A stretch of DNA of 64,000 nt from Paragordius varius (taxonomy: Eukaryota; Nematomorpha), in assembly GCA_964247055.1 (NCBI GenBank), contig OZ176050.1, positions 6,634,001 to 6,698,000 on the forward strand. The letters run 5' to 3'. Positions 1 through 13,627 of this stretch are shown here, in pieces. The position numbers were made by a program, and so were the translations under genes. Positions within the stretch are counted from its first letter, which is position 1; every line of letters begins with the position of its first letter. Under the pieces are notes generated by a model. The model was not told where the DNA came from. It ran no database searches and saw only the letters and a list, made by a program, of their open reading frames with translations.

Positions 1-2019
1 ATTTCATTCAAAGACTATGGGGTCTGTTTTTTTTTATTCAAAATATGGTTGCTAAGATAACAAAAAATTATCATTTTTTGGTCATCTTTTGTCAGTTCTT
101 TTTTGAAGTAGTATAAAAATGATATATAATTTTATCTCTTGATATTTTTTACTAAGTTTTGTCAGTTAATAAATATTTAACCTTGTTTTAATGAGTGCAA
201 GAGCTATCCAATTTATAGACAACAAAACCGTATAACATAAAGGTTTTTAGTCCATAAAGGATTAATAGTTGTATTATGGAATTACTAACTCTACTCTATG
301 GTGCAAAGAAAAAGTATGTTTTATTCATATAAAGTTTATATATGTTGGATCAAAAATATTTTACTAAAATTTTAATTATGTAATTTGAAACAAAATATTA
401 TATTTTTCACCTTTAACAGTTATTGATACAATTTTCCATAATTGAATTCGCCCTTCAACCCTTGTTAACTAAATCGTTATTATCAATAATTATAGGGTTA
501 ATTTACAATTCTCCACATTTTCCACAAATCAACTACACTTAGAAACAAATTTTTCCTTCACTCAAGTTTTTTATCCTTTCTGATATTACTATCATTTTAA
601 CAGAAAATCAATTAAGAATTCTGATTCTGTAATTTTTATTGATTTTTTATAAGCATCCCTTCTTTATCAAAATTCAAAAATATTTTTATTTAAAATATTA
701 ACAAATGCTCATTTATTCGAAAGAGTTATAAAAACTCTATAAAATGCATACTAATGTTTTACATTAATAGTTGATATTGGAGATGGGAAGCGACAAACCC
801 GCGAAGAACATTTTTGTCAGTAAATTTCTTTCAAAACTATTGGATGTAAATAGCTCAAACTTTGTGCAGATGGTAATGAATGTCTAAAAAAGATAAGACA
901 AAAATGTTTTCCTGATTAAAACACCTATTTATTGCTTTTAAGTCATGCAAAGCAGCATTTCTAATAAAGATGAAGCTTTATAGACGTTTAGACGCTTCAT
1001 AAAGTGACCTTTTACTAATCGAGAATATAAATAAATATAAAAATACTTATCATTTCCACTTTGTTCTCTTGAAAGTTTCTCTTTAATTTAAAATAATTTA
1101 TTCATCAACTAGACAGATGTTTCAGAACCTGCATATTTTCCAGTTGTCCTAAAAATGGACATTTGTCATATGTTATATGAAGGTCAAATATTAAATTTGG
1201 AAACACGACTGAATCAGATATCATCACATATGATTACTTTATTGAAAGTTTCAAAACCCGAAAAAGAATTAACATAGGGAAAGCTTAGGGAAAAAATCTA
1301 TTATATTTAAAATAATATCTTCAACGTTGTTTAGCAATATAGTTCTTGCATCAACCAAAATTTCAAGGTATTCTTTGCAAACATATAATTCAGGACCTTT
1401 TTTGCCTAACAATAAGAATTCTTTAATCCACATTCAAGACATCAAATTCATAAAAACATTGAGACCCCAAATATAATAAACATTATTATAAACAATCGAT
1501 TGTTCATATAATTAAAAATGATTTATTCTAATTTAATTTAATTGAATAGGTTGGATTAAAAATTTAAACTATACCTTTTCTTATTAAGATATAAATTAAC
1601 TTTAAATAATTATGAGTATACTCCTAGGATATTGTTTTTTGAGAACACAATTATATATCTCATTTTTTTATTTTTATAATATAGATTATTAATTGGAAGC
1701 TCATTCAAAATTCACATATTTAGGAAAAGGAATGTAATTATTGAAATTTGAATTAAATATAGCGCAGGGATATTTTTCATTATATATCCTAATGTGATGA
1801 ATCTCTGATTATTTTAAAATTTTATAATTATTCAGATTCTGAAAAATGGCAATTCTTTTGAAATATAACTAATTTTCTAATAAATTGGTTTATACATTTG
1901 GAGTTAACCATAAAATATAGGTAAAAACATAATTGGAAAAATTTAAAATGTGAATAGGTATTGGGAATCTAAAAATTGATATCTTTAGCTTTTTAGGTGC
2001 ATGTTTCAGAAAAAATTTT
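1..2019. other. AT-rich intergenic stretch, no firm gene
   Basis: Very AT-rich DNA with stops in all frames. The only coding-like patch is at 783-872, listed separately. No tRNA-like or transposon-terminus structure was recognised by eye. Confidence 0.5.
783..872 (+). CDS. Possible isolated exon, unrecognised
   Basis: An ATG opens 30 codons (starting MGSDKPAKNIF, ending SSNFVQM) that stop at a plausible donor, ATG|GTAATG. Base composition is richer in G+C than the surroundings. A second open frame through 780-829 also ends at a possible donor, so the frame is not decided. No homologue was recognised and no partner exon was found nearby. It could be the first exon of the plus-strand gene that ends at 16396, or chance. 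Confidence 0.2.
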
Positions 2020-3400
2020 TAAAAAAATGGAAAGTGGTGGCTTTTTGATCTGTTTCCGGAAAACCGGTAGACCCATTCAAATCTATATGTCGAAAAAATA
2101 TAACCATTAATGAATGCTCCGATAATAGCTTCGTCCTTTTTTGAATTAGGCCCCCAGTTAGGGTCCACCCCGTGTAAAAAACAGGTTTTTTTGAAAACAC
2201 AAGTCCACAAAAATCGTGATATGAGACAATTTTCCGGAGAACGTGTTGGACCATTCGATTTCAAATATGATTTTTGTTTACTTATTTTTTGCGCCGAGCA
2301 TAGTCGGCCAGCTTTTTTAATTTAGGCCCTTTTTTTACCCGCTCCGCCCGTAAAATGTTACTTTTCAAAATTAAGTCCACAAAATTTTTTGAATCTATTT
2401 TTCGCCCAAGCTATGAGATCATAAAAATTCAATGAGGATTCCAGGTATTGCTTGTTAAACGGGAAAAATTTTTCGTCTGCGTTTTTTTATATTGGCCGCT
2501 GGGTAAGGAAATACCCACTAAAAATGCCCCGTCGTATCAAAATAGCATGCCTTTGGGGCTAGATTTCAGAATACCTATCAGGCCATATGAGTTCAATAGC
2601 TGCTTAAAATAATACCCGTAAAAAGGCAAAAATTTAGATCATGCTGTTTTTTTTAATTAGCCGTTAATTAGGCCCTACAAGCCCTGAAAAATGCGTCACC
2701 ATAGAATGATTATTCAGTTTTGAGACAATTTTCTAAAAACTAATGAGAGCATATGGAATCAATCATGATTCCGGTATTCTCCATAAAAAGGCAAAAATTT
2801 TAGTCGTACGTTTTTTTATATTGGTTGCTGGGTACGGGGCTACCCGGGTAAAAATGCGTCACTATATCGATACAACATGCCTTTGGAACCAAATTTCAGA
2901 AAACCTATGAAAGTATGTGAGTTTAATAAGCGCCTAAAATATTTATTACCATATAACGATTATTTAGTGTTTTGGTATTTTACGAAAGAGCCATGAGACG
3001 ATGGTCTCTGAGATGATTCCAAATTTCCCTATAAAGGCAAAAAAATTAACTTAGCGCTTTTTCCATATAGGCCTATGGGTAGGTTTACCGGTTTAAAACT
3101 GAAACACCATGCAAAAATGGCGTGGCTTTGGAGCTGATCTTCAAAAAACTTAAGAAGCCATACGAGATTGATAAAGGCTTTTTACCCATTAAAAGGTTAA
3201 AATTATAGTATAGCGGTTTTTTCCGTTAGCCGTATTTGTCGCCTTTACACCAGTAAACAATATATTAGTATAAATGCACCGTTTTGAGAATCCTATGAGA
3301 TCATAGCTATCAAATAATGTTTCGAAATAATCCACTTATATGGATCATTTTATTGATCCCTTTTTTCAAATAGCCCCCCTCCCCCCAGAAGTTCGCCGGA
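2020..3400 (+). repeat. Family A large internally repetitive element, copy 1
   Basis: This copy begins with a block containing GATCTGTTTCCGGAAAACCG. It continues with segments built around a GGGTA...TACCC motif near 2500, 2830 and 3070. The same leading block occurs at 10803-11285 and, reversed, at 38345. No reading frame is shared between copies, so it looks non-coding. The right end is ragged and is estimated from where similarity to copy 3 fades. The class is unknown; it could be a decayed satellite-bearing transposon. Confidence 0.6.
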
Positions 3401-3434
3401 ATTCCTCACGCTGCATAGCAGCACGAAATTTACG

Positions 3435-3796
3435 CTAGTATTGTAAAAAAATCTACATCTCAAACTTTTTGCCATTATTATTTCTTTAAATTTAATAAAA
3501 TCGCTAATCCAACCAAATGTATTTTATGTTCAGAAAGTATAAATTTAGCTTAAAGATTCAGTAACATTTTACAGGTAAATACATGATTATTAATATTAAA
3601 ACCAGCTGTTTATTTCAAACGTATTTTAGAGCTTTAAATTGAAACTAGAGATGTTAGAAATACATTTTTTTATCTAAAAGAGAACATTGATAATAAAATT
3701 TTTAAAAAATTCAAAACAGTAGTTTATTTAAAAGTTTAAGCTCTGGGATACAAAACCGAAAATTAATCCTCTAAATAAAAAGATAATGTGTTAAAT
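3435..3796 (+). mobile_element. TTAA-type MITE, 5'-truncated copy
   Basis: The stretch matches the inner and right parts of the elements at 12693-13100 and 20414-20883, with the shared phrase TTTAAGCTCTGGGATACAAA. It ends at a TTAA near 3793-3796. The left terminus is missing where it abuts the family A repeat. Confidence 0.45.
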
Positions 3797-4475
3797 TTAG
3801 ATATTTTGAGTGACAGCAATGTAAAAATTAATATTTTTAATTAAAATACATAAACTACTGTAAATCTTTTATTAATGGTGAAAAAAATCCAAACATATAA
3901 CTTATATTTCTTGAAATATATGATTGAACTTGTTTAGAGCTCATAACAATTACCATAATGAACTTGATTATCAAATTTTTGTAAAAATATTTATCAAAAA
4001 AATTATTTATTATTCACTCTCTCGAATATCGCTATAAATCATGTGTTTCATACCACGAAATTTACGATTCTCATATTGTAAAAGATAAAGTTATTGAAAA
4101 CAAACGTTTTTTATTTAATTTTTATAAAACACTAATTTAACCCACAAAATTTAAAATTATATGGATAAAGAACCAAAAATATTGAGTATATATTAAATAT
4201 TTTAAAGAGAATTTGCCTTAAAGCTCTTTGTATACAGGCGTCATTTTTTAAGAATAAAACAAGGACATAATTACTTGAGCTTAATTTAAAGGGATAGGAT
4301 AATCACTTTTCCGTAGTAAATTTCTAAAAAACTTGACAGTTGTCCTGCTATTTAGAAAATGATATTCATATGCTAAAGAATCATTCTTTCAGACGTAGGT
4401 CACTATTTTAACCCGAAATGGGTACTTAAACTGAGAAAATATAGGATTATCTTGGTGCCTTGGGCCTTACGGGTG
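3797..4475. other. Intergenic, nothing recognised
   Basis: AT-rich unique-looking DNA with no coding patch, terminal repeat or tandem array visible. Confidence 0.5.
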
Positions 4476-5396
4476 ATATAAGAAAGTTACCACTTTTGTG
4501 GTAATTATCCAATAATGGCAAATTTTGCCCACATTTTACTAAATAATATTTTTTGGCGAAGATTAAAAGCTGCCTTATACCAAAAAATCTAACTAATATA
4601 ATTATAAACTATGTATAAAGCAAAATATTGTTATAAAATTTTTAATTTCTGAGGTGGCATCCGAAAGACTTGTTAGCTGAGCCAGTTGACTTAAACTAAA
4701 CGCATCCGATATTGCGCAATAAAAATTTTAAATATGTGCTAAATATTTGAAATTAAAAAAGTTTATTTTCGTAAAAATAGATATTTTACGTTAAAATTTA
4801 ATTAACAAAATTTAGGTGAACCGAGATTTAAGATATTTTGAAGCATGGTGGACACGGTAAAAAACACTAATCAAATAAACACTTTTTCTGTATTATTCGA
4901 TTATGTCGAACATTCCAATTACCTCTATTTAAAATTCTTTATCATTAAATTAAAATCTAAATTTGTCGAATCAAAGATCTGAGGTGATAGAAATGTTCAG
5001 CATCAAAGAATTATGTAAAAAAGATGTTATAATTAATATCTTACAGTTGTAGCATGCTTTAACATGATAAAACTCGCTTCACTATTAACCCAAGTTTTCG
5101 GGAATTTCGATTTCAAAATTTTATCATATAATTAAAATATCGGCATTTTTGCGAAAAATTTAAGAAAACTTGCCCAATTTAGACAAAAATTTGAGATTTT
5201 CAGGGCACATATCAAACTTGAAACTTCATAAAAATATTGTTTTGCTTTTTATATGTAGTTTATGATATATTTTAGTAATATTTTTGGGAAAGAATTTGGC
5301 TTTTACCAAAAAATATACTTAGCAAAATGTGCGCAAATTTTGTCATTTTCTGATATGAGGTAGTTAATACAAAAGTCGTAATCACTTTCTTATATT
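4476..5396. mobile_element. Inverted-repeat MITE (about 0.9 kb)
   Basis: Left end ATATAAGAAAGTTACCACTT is mirrored at the right end by AATCACTTTCTTATAT. Imperfect complementarity continues inward for about 150 bp, for example CCCACATTTTACTAA at the left against a reversed counterpart near 5320-5340. The centre has no transposase-like frame. It is a non-autonomous DNA element of unknown superfamily. Confidence 0.5.
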
Positions 5397-5439
5397 AATA
5401 TCAAAACCAAAAGCATCATGTTATTCTATCTATATATAT

Positions 5440-6478
5440 ACACCGTGTGCAAAAAATTTTTAACAAAAAATTTCTTTTTCATGAGATAGCTTATAACCAG
5501 CGCATTCATTTGCCGCAAAAATTTTAAACCTAGTTTTTGAAAAATTGAGAAAAAAATCGAAACAGGGAAAAAGTGAAAATTAAGGTTAATTAAGGATATT
5601 TCAAAAAATTATGTAAAAGATATTATGGTTTATTATCATTTTAGGAGATATTTTCAATATATAAATAGCCTATAATCATATAGTTAGGGTTTCTATAAAA
5701 TTTCATAAAAGATGGCGTTTTTCTTTTGACACAATTAAAAAATTAAATTTGTTATGAAATTATATTAAAATATAATTATTAACTAGCTAAACTCACTATT
5801 AAAATCTTAACATTCATATTTTATTCAGTAAAATAACTTATATTTCAAAATAAAACCAAAAAATATTGTTTTTTTTATTTTTTTGTCTTCTGGTTTGTGA
5901 GTGCATAAAAGGTTTATACTGTTTTATTTTGGAATCTTAGATGAGTGGGAATTATAAAGTATATAATCTATTCAAAATAGCATTTAAAAGTAGTGAAATA
6001 TTAACCAACAATCCGTACAAATCCCAACAAAAATATAAATTTGTCTTAAAACAGACCTTTTACAGAGATTTATGTGGATTGTTGGTTGATATTCCACTAC
6101 TTTTAAATGCTTTGCTTAATTTATATACTTTATGATTTTCACTCCACTCATGTAAGATTTCAAAAAAAGACATAGATTTTTTATACACTCCCAAACCAGA
6201 TGACAAAAAAATGGAAAAATAAAAAGCAATATTTTTTGATTTTATTTTGATATATAAGTTTTTTACTGAATAAAATATGGATGTTAAGATTTTAATAGTG
6301 AGTTTAGCTAAAATAATTAAAAAAAATCATTTGAATTTAGTTTCATAATTTTTTTTGTCTTTTAAGTGTGATAAAAGAAAAACGGTATCTTTTGAGATGA
6401 AATTTTATAGAAACCCTAACCATATGATTTTAGGCTATTTAAATATTGAAAATATCTCCTAAAATGATAATAAACCTA
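5440..6478. mobile_element. Foldback element, copy 1 (right arm truncated)
   Basis: Two arms of several hundred bases are reverse complements, with the centre near 6040. The left arm starts with the terminus CACCGTGTGCAAAAAA after a TA-rich flank. The right arm stops near 6478, before its terminus. A second, fuller copy lies at 27144-28382. The short open frame across the centre is a by-product of the palindrome. The termini and TA flank suggest a Tc1/mariner-type non-autonomous element. Confidence 0.65.
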
Positions 6479-6719
6479 AGTAAATTTGTTACTTTACATT
6501 TTGTAAAATTATTATAGTCAAATTGATATTTGGTACATTTATTTTGCATCTTTTTATGGCGGACCCCTAATTTTGTTTGAAAGTTTAAATAATAATATCT
6601 CTATTTAAATTTATTTTTTGCGAAGGAACAAACGGAATCCAATTTGGAATTATGAAAAAATTTGATAATCATTTTTACATATTTTTAGAATTAAATTGTT
6701 TTTAGGCTTACGCTTTTAT

Positions 6720-7282
6720 TTAACACTTGGATACAACACATTCATTTCAGTCCTTCGATTCAAATTGGGGTACTTGGATACCCCAGTTTAAAAAATATGG
6801 AAGGAATCGAAACCATGGCAAAATTTTGCAACTATATAACATTAATAAACCGAAATATATAAAAAATTTTATACAAAAATACTTGATATTACTTATTTTA
6901 AGCTACAACCCAAAGGTAAAAATTTCGTCAACATGACATGTGTGAAATGGTAAAATTAAAAAATAATACAAAATAAACCGCTTTTTCTATTTCTATCAAT
7001 GTTAGATGCAATTTAAATAAAAATTTAGCTTTAATTTTACCCTTAAAATTAAATGAAGACGATATTTTGCAAATATTTTGTAAAAAAATGGCCCCGAAGT
7101 AGTTTGACATGGAACTTTTTTTTTCAAAACAAAATTTTATTTAGATATATTGGCATATTTATATTTTTATTAGGATAGAAGCATAAATTAAATTGGGACC
7201 GTTTCCTTCAGTAGTTTTTAAAAATCCTAACTTAAATTTAGTCTGGGGTATTTAGATACCCCAATTTGAACCTAAGTGTTAA
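6720..7282. mobile_element. TTAA-bounded MITE, 563 bp
   Basis: The element is bounded by TTAA at both ends, with outer motifs TTAACACTTGG and CCTAAGTGTTAA. Subterminal inverted blocks contain CAAATTGGGGTA at the left and TACCCCAATTTG at the right. An inverted second copy lies at 30483-31053. The TTAA target duplication is the hallmark of piggyBac-like elements. No transposase is present. Confidence 0.65.
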
Positions 7283-9572
7283 AGCTTTATTACCTTTTGT
7301 CCACCGCAAAACTATTTCAAATTTAAATAACTAAAATATTTTTCAGCTTATTTTTATCGAATCCAAAAATATTAGCATTTAAATTATTATGATTTTGTGT
7401 ATTTACAGCAGTTTTTGGTAGGATTAGCTTGTATTTTCTATTGGATATAAAAGATATTATAACATATTAAAAAACAAAATTAAAGTTTTTAGTTAACCAT
7501 ATAAATATTGTCCTAATTATTTTAATACCTGTATGTGTAATATACCATTTACACTCTAATTCACCCTTGAACAATCCAAATTCACCCTAAAAATAAATTA
7601 TGTGTTTTCGGGCTAATATATCATCATCAATATAAATTATTTTTTACAGCATATTTTATTATTTTTTCAATATTTTAAAAACAATAAATGGTATATTAAT
7701 ACTCCATAATTAGGCCTCTCTTCTAAAATGTAAAAGGGAGTGAAGTATTCATTATTATGATTTCGCTTTACTCCAGGAAAACTTAAATGAGATTAGTTCG
7801 TAATTTGTCAAAAATCGATCATAAAAACATAATTTTATTATATCTAAACCTCAATACAATATTGCATTTCCAAATTTAAAATCTCTGTTTTAAAATAAAT
7901 AACAAACAACCCAATGAATTTTTTTAGAGCACCATTGAAAACGTAAATGAACGTATTATAAGAAAATCAATATTCTTTGTTTAACATATTAATTATAGGG
8001 TGGGTGCATTTAATAAATTCATTATTATTCTATAACCCCCATATAAATTTTTATACTATTTTTTTTAAAAAAAAATATGAAATAGTGCTTGTTAATGTAT
8101 AATTTAAGCGTTTTTTTAGAAAAAGATATATACACGATTTTTAAATCCATATTTTTGGATTATACTGAACGAAAAATTGTAAGATTTTCCCCTTATGTAT
8201 CAATAAAATAAAATTATTTTTATGACGTTGTGGAAAAGAAATATTCCATTAATAATTACATACATATAAATATATTTTTTCTCATTAAGATTTTACTCGG
8301 ATTTTTACATTACATTATCAATAAATAAATAATTTATTTATGAGGAGATGCAAAGAGATAAAGTTGGAAATTTGGAACATGGTATATATGTTTTATTTAA
8401 ATCCATGATTGATCCTTTTTGGTATGTGAACGATGATATCTTATTTAATAAGCATATCATAATTTAACAACTTTGCTCCCCTAGCTAATATATCAATTCA
8501 AATTTATATCGGATTATGCAAAAATAATATGGACGGACCTAATAAACCTCAAAAGTATCCAAGAAAATCAATTTAAATCGGAGGATTTCATAAATCATAT
8601 GCAATAATAGTTTATTTATAAAAAATGGCAAAATATGTATAATTATTTTTAATAAAAATTAATTGTTTTTTATACAAGAAGCTACAATAATAATATAATT
8701 AATTATAATATTGATGATGATAATATATTACGATTAAATGTGATAAAAATAATGCATAGAGTTTAAAATTCATTTCAATTTTAAATCACACTATCCGTTT
8801 TTTTCCGAGTAGTCTTGAGATGTCACAGTTTATGTTATTTAATGTGTTGCATTGAAGAAGCGAAAAAATATACACACATTCATCAATCATTTATCCGAAA
8901 TTTTTATATTCCATCATATTTAAATTATTTTATCTTTGCAAACATAGCTTGTTTCAAAAAACCGAGAAAATGTTAACCAGATATTATTGATTAAAAAACT
9001 CAATTTAAATTCGTGTTCCTAACAAGAAATGGGTTGCTTACATTCGGCTCCTGTGAATTCGATCAAGCAACCTCGTCACAAATCTAAGATCAAAATCAAA
9101 AGTAATTTTTATAAAAAACCGATATAATTTAATTTATATTCACTGAGTTTACATTATAAATTTAATTTTCTCTATATGTGAGAACATAACTCTCCCGTAT
9201 AGTCTACTTTTTTGTGCTTCTCTACTTTAAATTTATTGGTGATAAATTACTAAAAATACTGTTACAAAGCTAATTTGCCAAACATTTCGTAACTTTAAAA
9301 TTTTAAAAAATCTACCATTTAAGTTTAATAACATTAATATTACCCAAATATTACTGCAATACTTTTTTGTGTAATGTCAGAAACTCGTTTACAGGTTAAT
9401 ATAGTTGATATTTTAATTAAAGTACTATAAAAAAAATTAAGAAACTACAAATTACATCTAACATACACGGCAGGGCGTCATTTAAACATTTTTATATGTT
9501 TTCCAATAAAAAATTATTTAATTTTCTTCGAATCAAGCTACATATTTTTTTTAAAAAAACACCTCTATTGTT
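7283..9572. other. Intergenic; one small inverted-repeat element
   Basis: No gene is visible. At about 7545-7697, ends reading TACCATTTACAC and AAATGGTATA resemble the termini of the element at 13625-14101, so it is probably a short relative of that MITE. The remainder is AT-rich without recognisable structure. Confidence 0.4.
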
Positions 9573-10085
9573 TTAACACTTCATTACCTTTTCACTTTTT
9601 TGCCCTAGTTTACCTTTTGGGGTAGTTTTATATTTTCATCAGAATTTTGTAAATAAACTACATTGTTATTTGATTTAATTTTAATTATCAAACATTGTTC
9701 TATGTATTAATAAAAAGACTAATATTTTCAGTTTTGTGACTTAAGTAGAGTATAAAATTGGGACAGCTCCAAACACGATTAAAACGGATAGCTGATATTA
9801 ATCAAAATATATCAAGTTTTTGCTGGATATAGCCTGGAATATTGTTAAAGTTAACATTTTTTAACCATAATATACATTTATTTGCCGTGCGACGGCGATT
9901 TAAAAATATGGAAAATAAAGTTTGATATTAGGTTTTTTTATAATTTTACATTTTTCTAAAAAAAATTTGCATAATCCGCTTATACGGCTAAAGAAAGCAT
10001 ATTTTCAAATTCGGCTATTCAAATTTCGCTTGAATTATAAAACCCCCCAAAAGGTAATGGTCAAATGAGTTTTTTGCACTGTTAA
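9573..10085. mobile_element. TTAA-bounded MITE, 513 bp
   Basis: The start is TTAACACTTCATTACC, followed by ACCTTTTGGGGTAG. The end mirrors it with CCAAAAGGTAATGG and a terminal TTAA. It belongs to the same family as 26579-27079. No coding frame. Confidence 0.6.
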
Positions 10086-10802
10086 TTGCAAAACATTTCT
10101 TTAATACATTTGTTTTTCCCATATTCAGAATAATTTTCATCCAGATAGACAGTATGCAGATTTATCTTGGTTGGTAATATAGTATAACTTATGATATGAA
10201 ACAAATTTCGCCCATTAAAGAAATAAATTTTATGTTGCAAACAAGGAAAAACTGTTTAATTTCAATCATATAAAGTATTTAGTCATAGGCTACAGTATTG
10301 CTAATTGGCCAAAATAATGTGAATGGGTTAATATAAATGTGCATACTAAAGCCGGTACATAATCAAGATTTTCGGGTGAAAAATTTCCCTAAAATAAAAA
10401 TTTTAGATGATAGATAATTTCTGCATCAAATTGTATGGAAAAAGCATTTATAATATATATAATGGATGTTTTGTATATACACAGCCTCCGCTTTGGTGCA
10501 AATTATCGGAATATTTTTAAATTTTTTTTGAAGCCATTATTATATTGGGTAAGTTCTATATATAGAGTTAATATGATTGTTTTAAAAAAATAAATCTTAC
10601 CGCATATAAATAAGTTTTTTATGATTCGAATTTGACGACAAAGTGCTATTTTTTAGCTAATATTTTAGAAAATATCTGGGACCTCCGAAAAAGTGTAAAA
10701 TCTTTATGATAATATTTTCCGTTTAGTATTGTTCTTATGCTATATTAAAACAAACAAAATTTCGTTGACACCACAGCTATAGTATTTAATTTTATTTGAC
10801 TT
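10086..10802. other. Intergenic, nothing recognised
   Basis: AT-rich stretch with no gene or repeat structure that could be supported. Confidence 0.45.
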
Positions 10803-11285
10803 AATCTATATATTGATAAAAATGAAAATGCTGGCTTTGTGATCTGTTTCCGTAAAACCGGTGAACCCATTTAAATCCAAATGGAAAAAATATAATAATT
10901 AATGATTGCCCCGACAATAGCTTTGCCCTTTTTGAGTTAGGCCCCCAGTTCGGGCCCGTGTAAAAAACGGGTTTTTTGAGAACAGAAGTCCGCAAAAATC
11001 GTGTCTTTGAGCAATTTTCCGGAAAACGTGTTCAATTTCAAATATGATTTTTTTACTTTTCTCAATTACGCCGAACATAGTCGGCTCCCATTTTTAATTT
11101 AGGCCCTCTTTTTACCCGCTCTCCTCGTAAAATGCCATTATTTTCAAAAAAGTCCACAAAAATAATTTTTTGAAACTAATTTTCGCCCAAAGTATAAGAC
11201 CGTAAAAATTTAATGAGGATTCCAGGTACTCCCTGTTAAAAGGCAAAAATATTAGTCGTGCGTTTTTTTATATTGGCTACTGATA
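10803..11285 (+). repeat. Family A repeat, copy 2 (5' part only)
   Basis: This copy carries the family's leading block (GATCTGTTTCCGTAAAACCG, then AATTTAGGCCCTC) and breaks off near 11285, before the ~320-bp internal repeats begin. Its upstream edge TATATATTGATAAAAATG matches the reversed edge of copy 3 at 38345, which helps fix the element boundary. Confidence 0.6.
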
Positions 11286-12692
11286 TGATTTAAACAATTA
11301 TTTTTGATCCCTATTTTTTGCCGCTCAGAGAAACAAATTCTATCTACAGTATGTACTTAAAAGTGCAATATACATGTTTGTTAAAATAATTTAAATTAAA
11401 TTTATTAATGCGCTGATTACTGTCTTGATAAATCGACTCTCTATTTATTGTACCATTTATTCAAACTTAATTAGATGTGAACAATAAAAATAAATGTCTA
11501 AGGAAAAACAGAATAATTATTTAAAAAGCCTTTATTTTTTATATATATGCTATAGATATAGAAGATAAGTTTATGGAAGGGGTTAAAATTAATTTTTTCA
11601 TAAATATAATGATTTCGCCATTATTCGGTACGGTAAAATAATAATATACTTATGTAACGTTTCTATTTCTTTATAAAATTATTTTTTGGTCCATTTTCAG
11701 GTCCAAATTTAACTTTACTATAATATCACTATTTCTTCAATGTGTTATCTTCGTAAATATATGCATGGATGATTTTTAAAAACATTGGTTCCAACGTTTA
11801 TGATTATTTATATCTCTTATTTTTTTCAAACATAGTTGTTTGGGGCACATTTTTAATTTTTGAAAATGTTAGCGGTATGGTGACATATATTTTACATTAT
11901 TTTAGTGATCAAGGGATAAAAAATTCTATGCAATGGCTGTTTTTAATTTTAAGATAAATTCCTATATTATGCTAAATTTCGAAATTATTATGTATCAAAT
12001 TGGTCTACAGATTCTAAATGCACAAAACAGCATTTTTATATAAATGAATAATAATTTATAATCCCTATTTTATCGATATTTTTAACATAGATTGTTAAGT
12101 TTTTGGTATACTTAAAACAAATGTCTTAAAAAATTATTTCCAGTTTTAGTCTAACACCTTAAAATATGCCATTGTTAAGGGATTTAGGGATTATCATTTG
12201 TTTCATTTGCATATTAATAGGAAATTTGTACAATAATATATTTTTAGATTTTTCAATTAAATATTAGAAGTGCCATGAATGTAAATGTAAGCGTCATTAA
12301 TGGTTTAATGCATAATGATAAATATAATTTTAAAACCAAATAATACTTATAATTCTTTGTAATGTATTTTATGCACTTAGCAGAACAATTTTTTTAACCC
12401 ACCTCCCCTCTATTCACCATCAAAGTATTAAGTCAAATTTTAACGTCTTTTTCAAAAAATCTATGACACCTAAAATCCCCTATATGTGTTAAACGTCAGA
12501 AAAGCAAAAAGATGCAAAAAATGCACCAATCAATTTTATAATTACTTATGTCTCAAACATGGAACATTCCTCAAAGAATTATCAATTGATAAAAGATTCT
12601 ATAGATTTTAAAACTAAAATTTTCCGATATATGTGGTTTTTTAAAAAGGTTCAAAGCCAAATTACGCTTGATATAAACTATTTTTTATATGG
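11286..12692. other. Intergenic, nothing recognised
   Basis: A 62-codon open frame at 11769-11957 is Phe/Ile/Leu-rich, as expected of random AT-rich DNA. No terminal repeats or exon-like composition. Confidence 0.45.
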
Positions 12693-13100
12693 TTAACACT
12701 TTTTACCTTTTGGGGTATTTTTGTACTCCCATAGCGATTATAAAATCGCATGTGTATTTAAGATATATTGGGACAAATTCAATATGTCTTCTTTGACATT
12801 TTAGCGTATGATTTAACAAAAATGTAATATGAACAAATCATCATCTCCAACTCTTTTGCCGCCATTTTTTTCTTAAGATTTTTTAAATCGCTACAACAGG
12901 CAAATTGATTGTTTGGGTTCTGGAGGTATCCCGATTTCGTACCTTGATTGGAAAACTGTAGAATTTTTTATCTAATATGGTACAACGATGTTTGTTTATT
13001 AAATCTAACCATATCAATGTTTAAAACGGTAGTTTATTTGAAAAATTAAGCTGTGGGTTACAAAATCCCCGTACTTGTCTGAAAAATAATAGGTAATTAA
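12693..13100. mobile_element. TTAA-bounded MITE, about 410 bp
   Basis: Starts TTAACACTTTTTACC, then TTTTGGGGTA; ends in TAATTAAG near 13100. Its interior matches the element in the receptor kinase intron at 20414-20883. The right terminus is weaker than the left. Confidence 0.5.
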
Positions 13101-13587
13101 GTGAATGTAAATGTTTAATCAATATATTTTAGCATGGACGAAAAATATTTATTTGATAAAAAACATTTATTATATAATTTAAAGATTGTAAAATTTTGAG
13201 CTTTATAAACATTTTATACTAATTTTTATATAGTTATAAAAATATTTGTTTAAAAAACAGCAGCTATTGCAAATATATTTAAGCCCTGATTGCTTCGAAT
13301 GCAACGTGATCCCCGATTTGCCCCTAGTAAACCGTTTATGTTCTCGGTTGTAGGCTGTATATTGTAGTTTTTTAATACCAGTTTTGGTTTTACAAGAAAT
13401 TCGGTTTCACTCCTAATTTTATTGATTTTTGGTTTAATATTTTTGTTTGTACATAGCTTTACAAAACAATTAAACTCCTTGAAGAATTGTATGCCATTTT
13501 TTTAAAATTAAAACGCTTAATTATATTATGAAGAGTACATTTTGTAGTGATATTTGTTACAGAGGCTTATATCAATAATTTGATATC

Positions 13588-13624
<37 letters not shown>
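13101..13624. repeat. Intergenic ending in a (TA)n microsatellite
   Basis: The stretch holds no recognisable gene. From about 13592 to 13624 it is an uninterrupted TA dinucleotide run, directly against the left end of the next MITE. Confidence 0.6.

Positions 13625-13627
<3 letters not shown>

Noticed and set aside
2006-2325. Overlapping open frames of 71-82 codons on both strands
   Set aside because: They lie in the family A repeat; the equivalent frames are broken or different in the copies at 10803 and 38345.
5941-6135. 64-codon frame on the plus strand (and a similar one at 27739-27921 on the minus strand)
   Set aside because: Both span the centres of foldback elements; the reading frame is a consequence of the palindrome.
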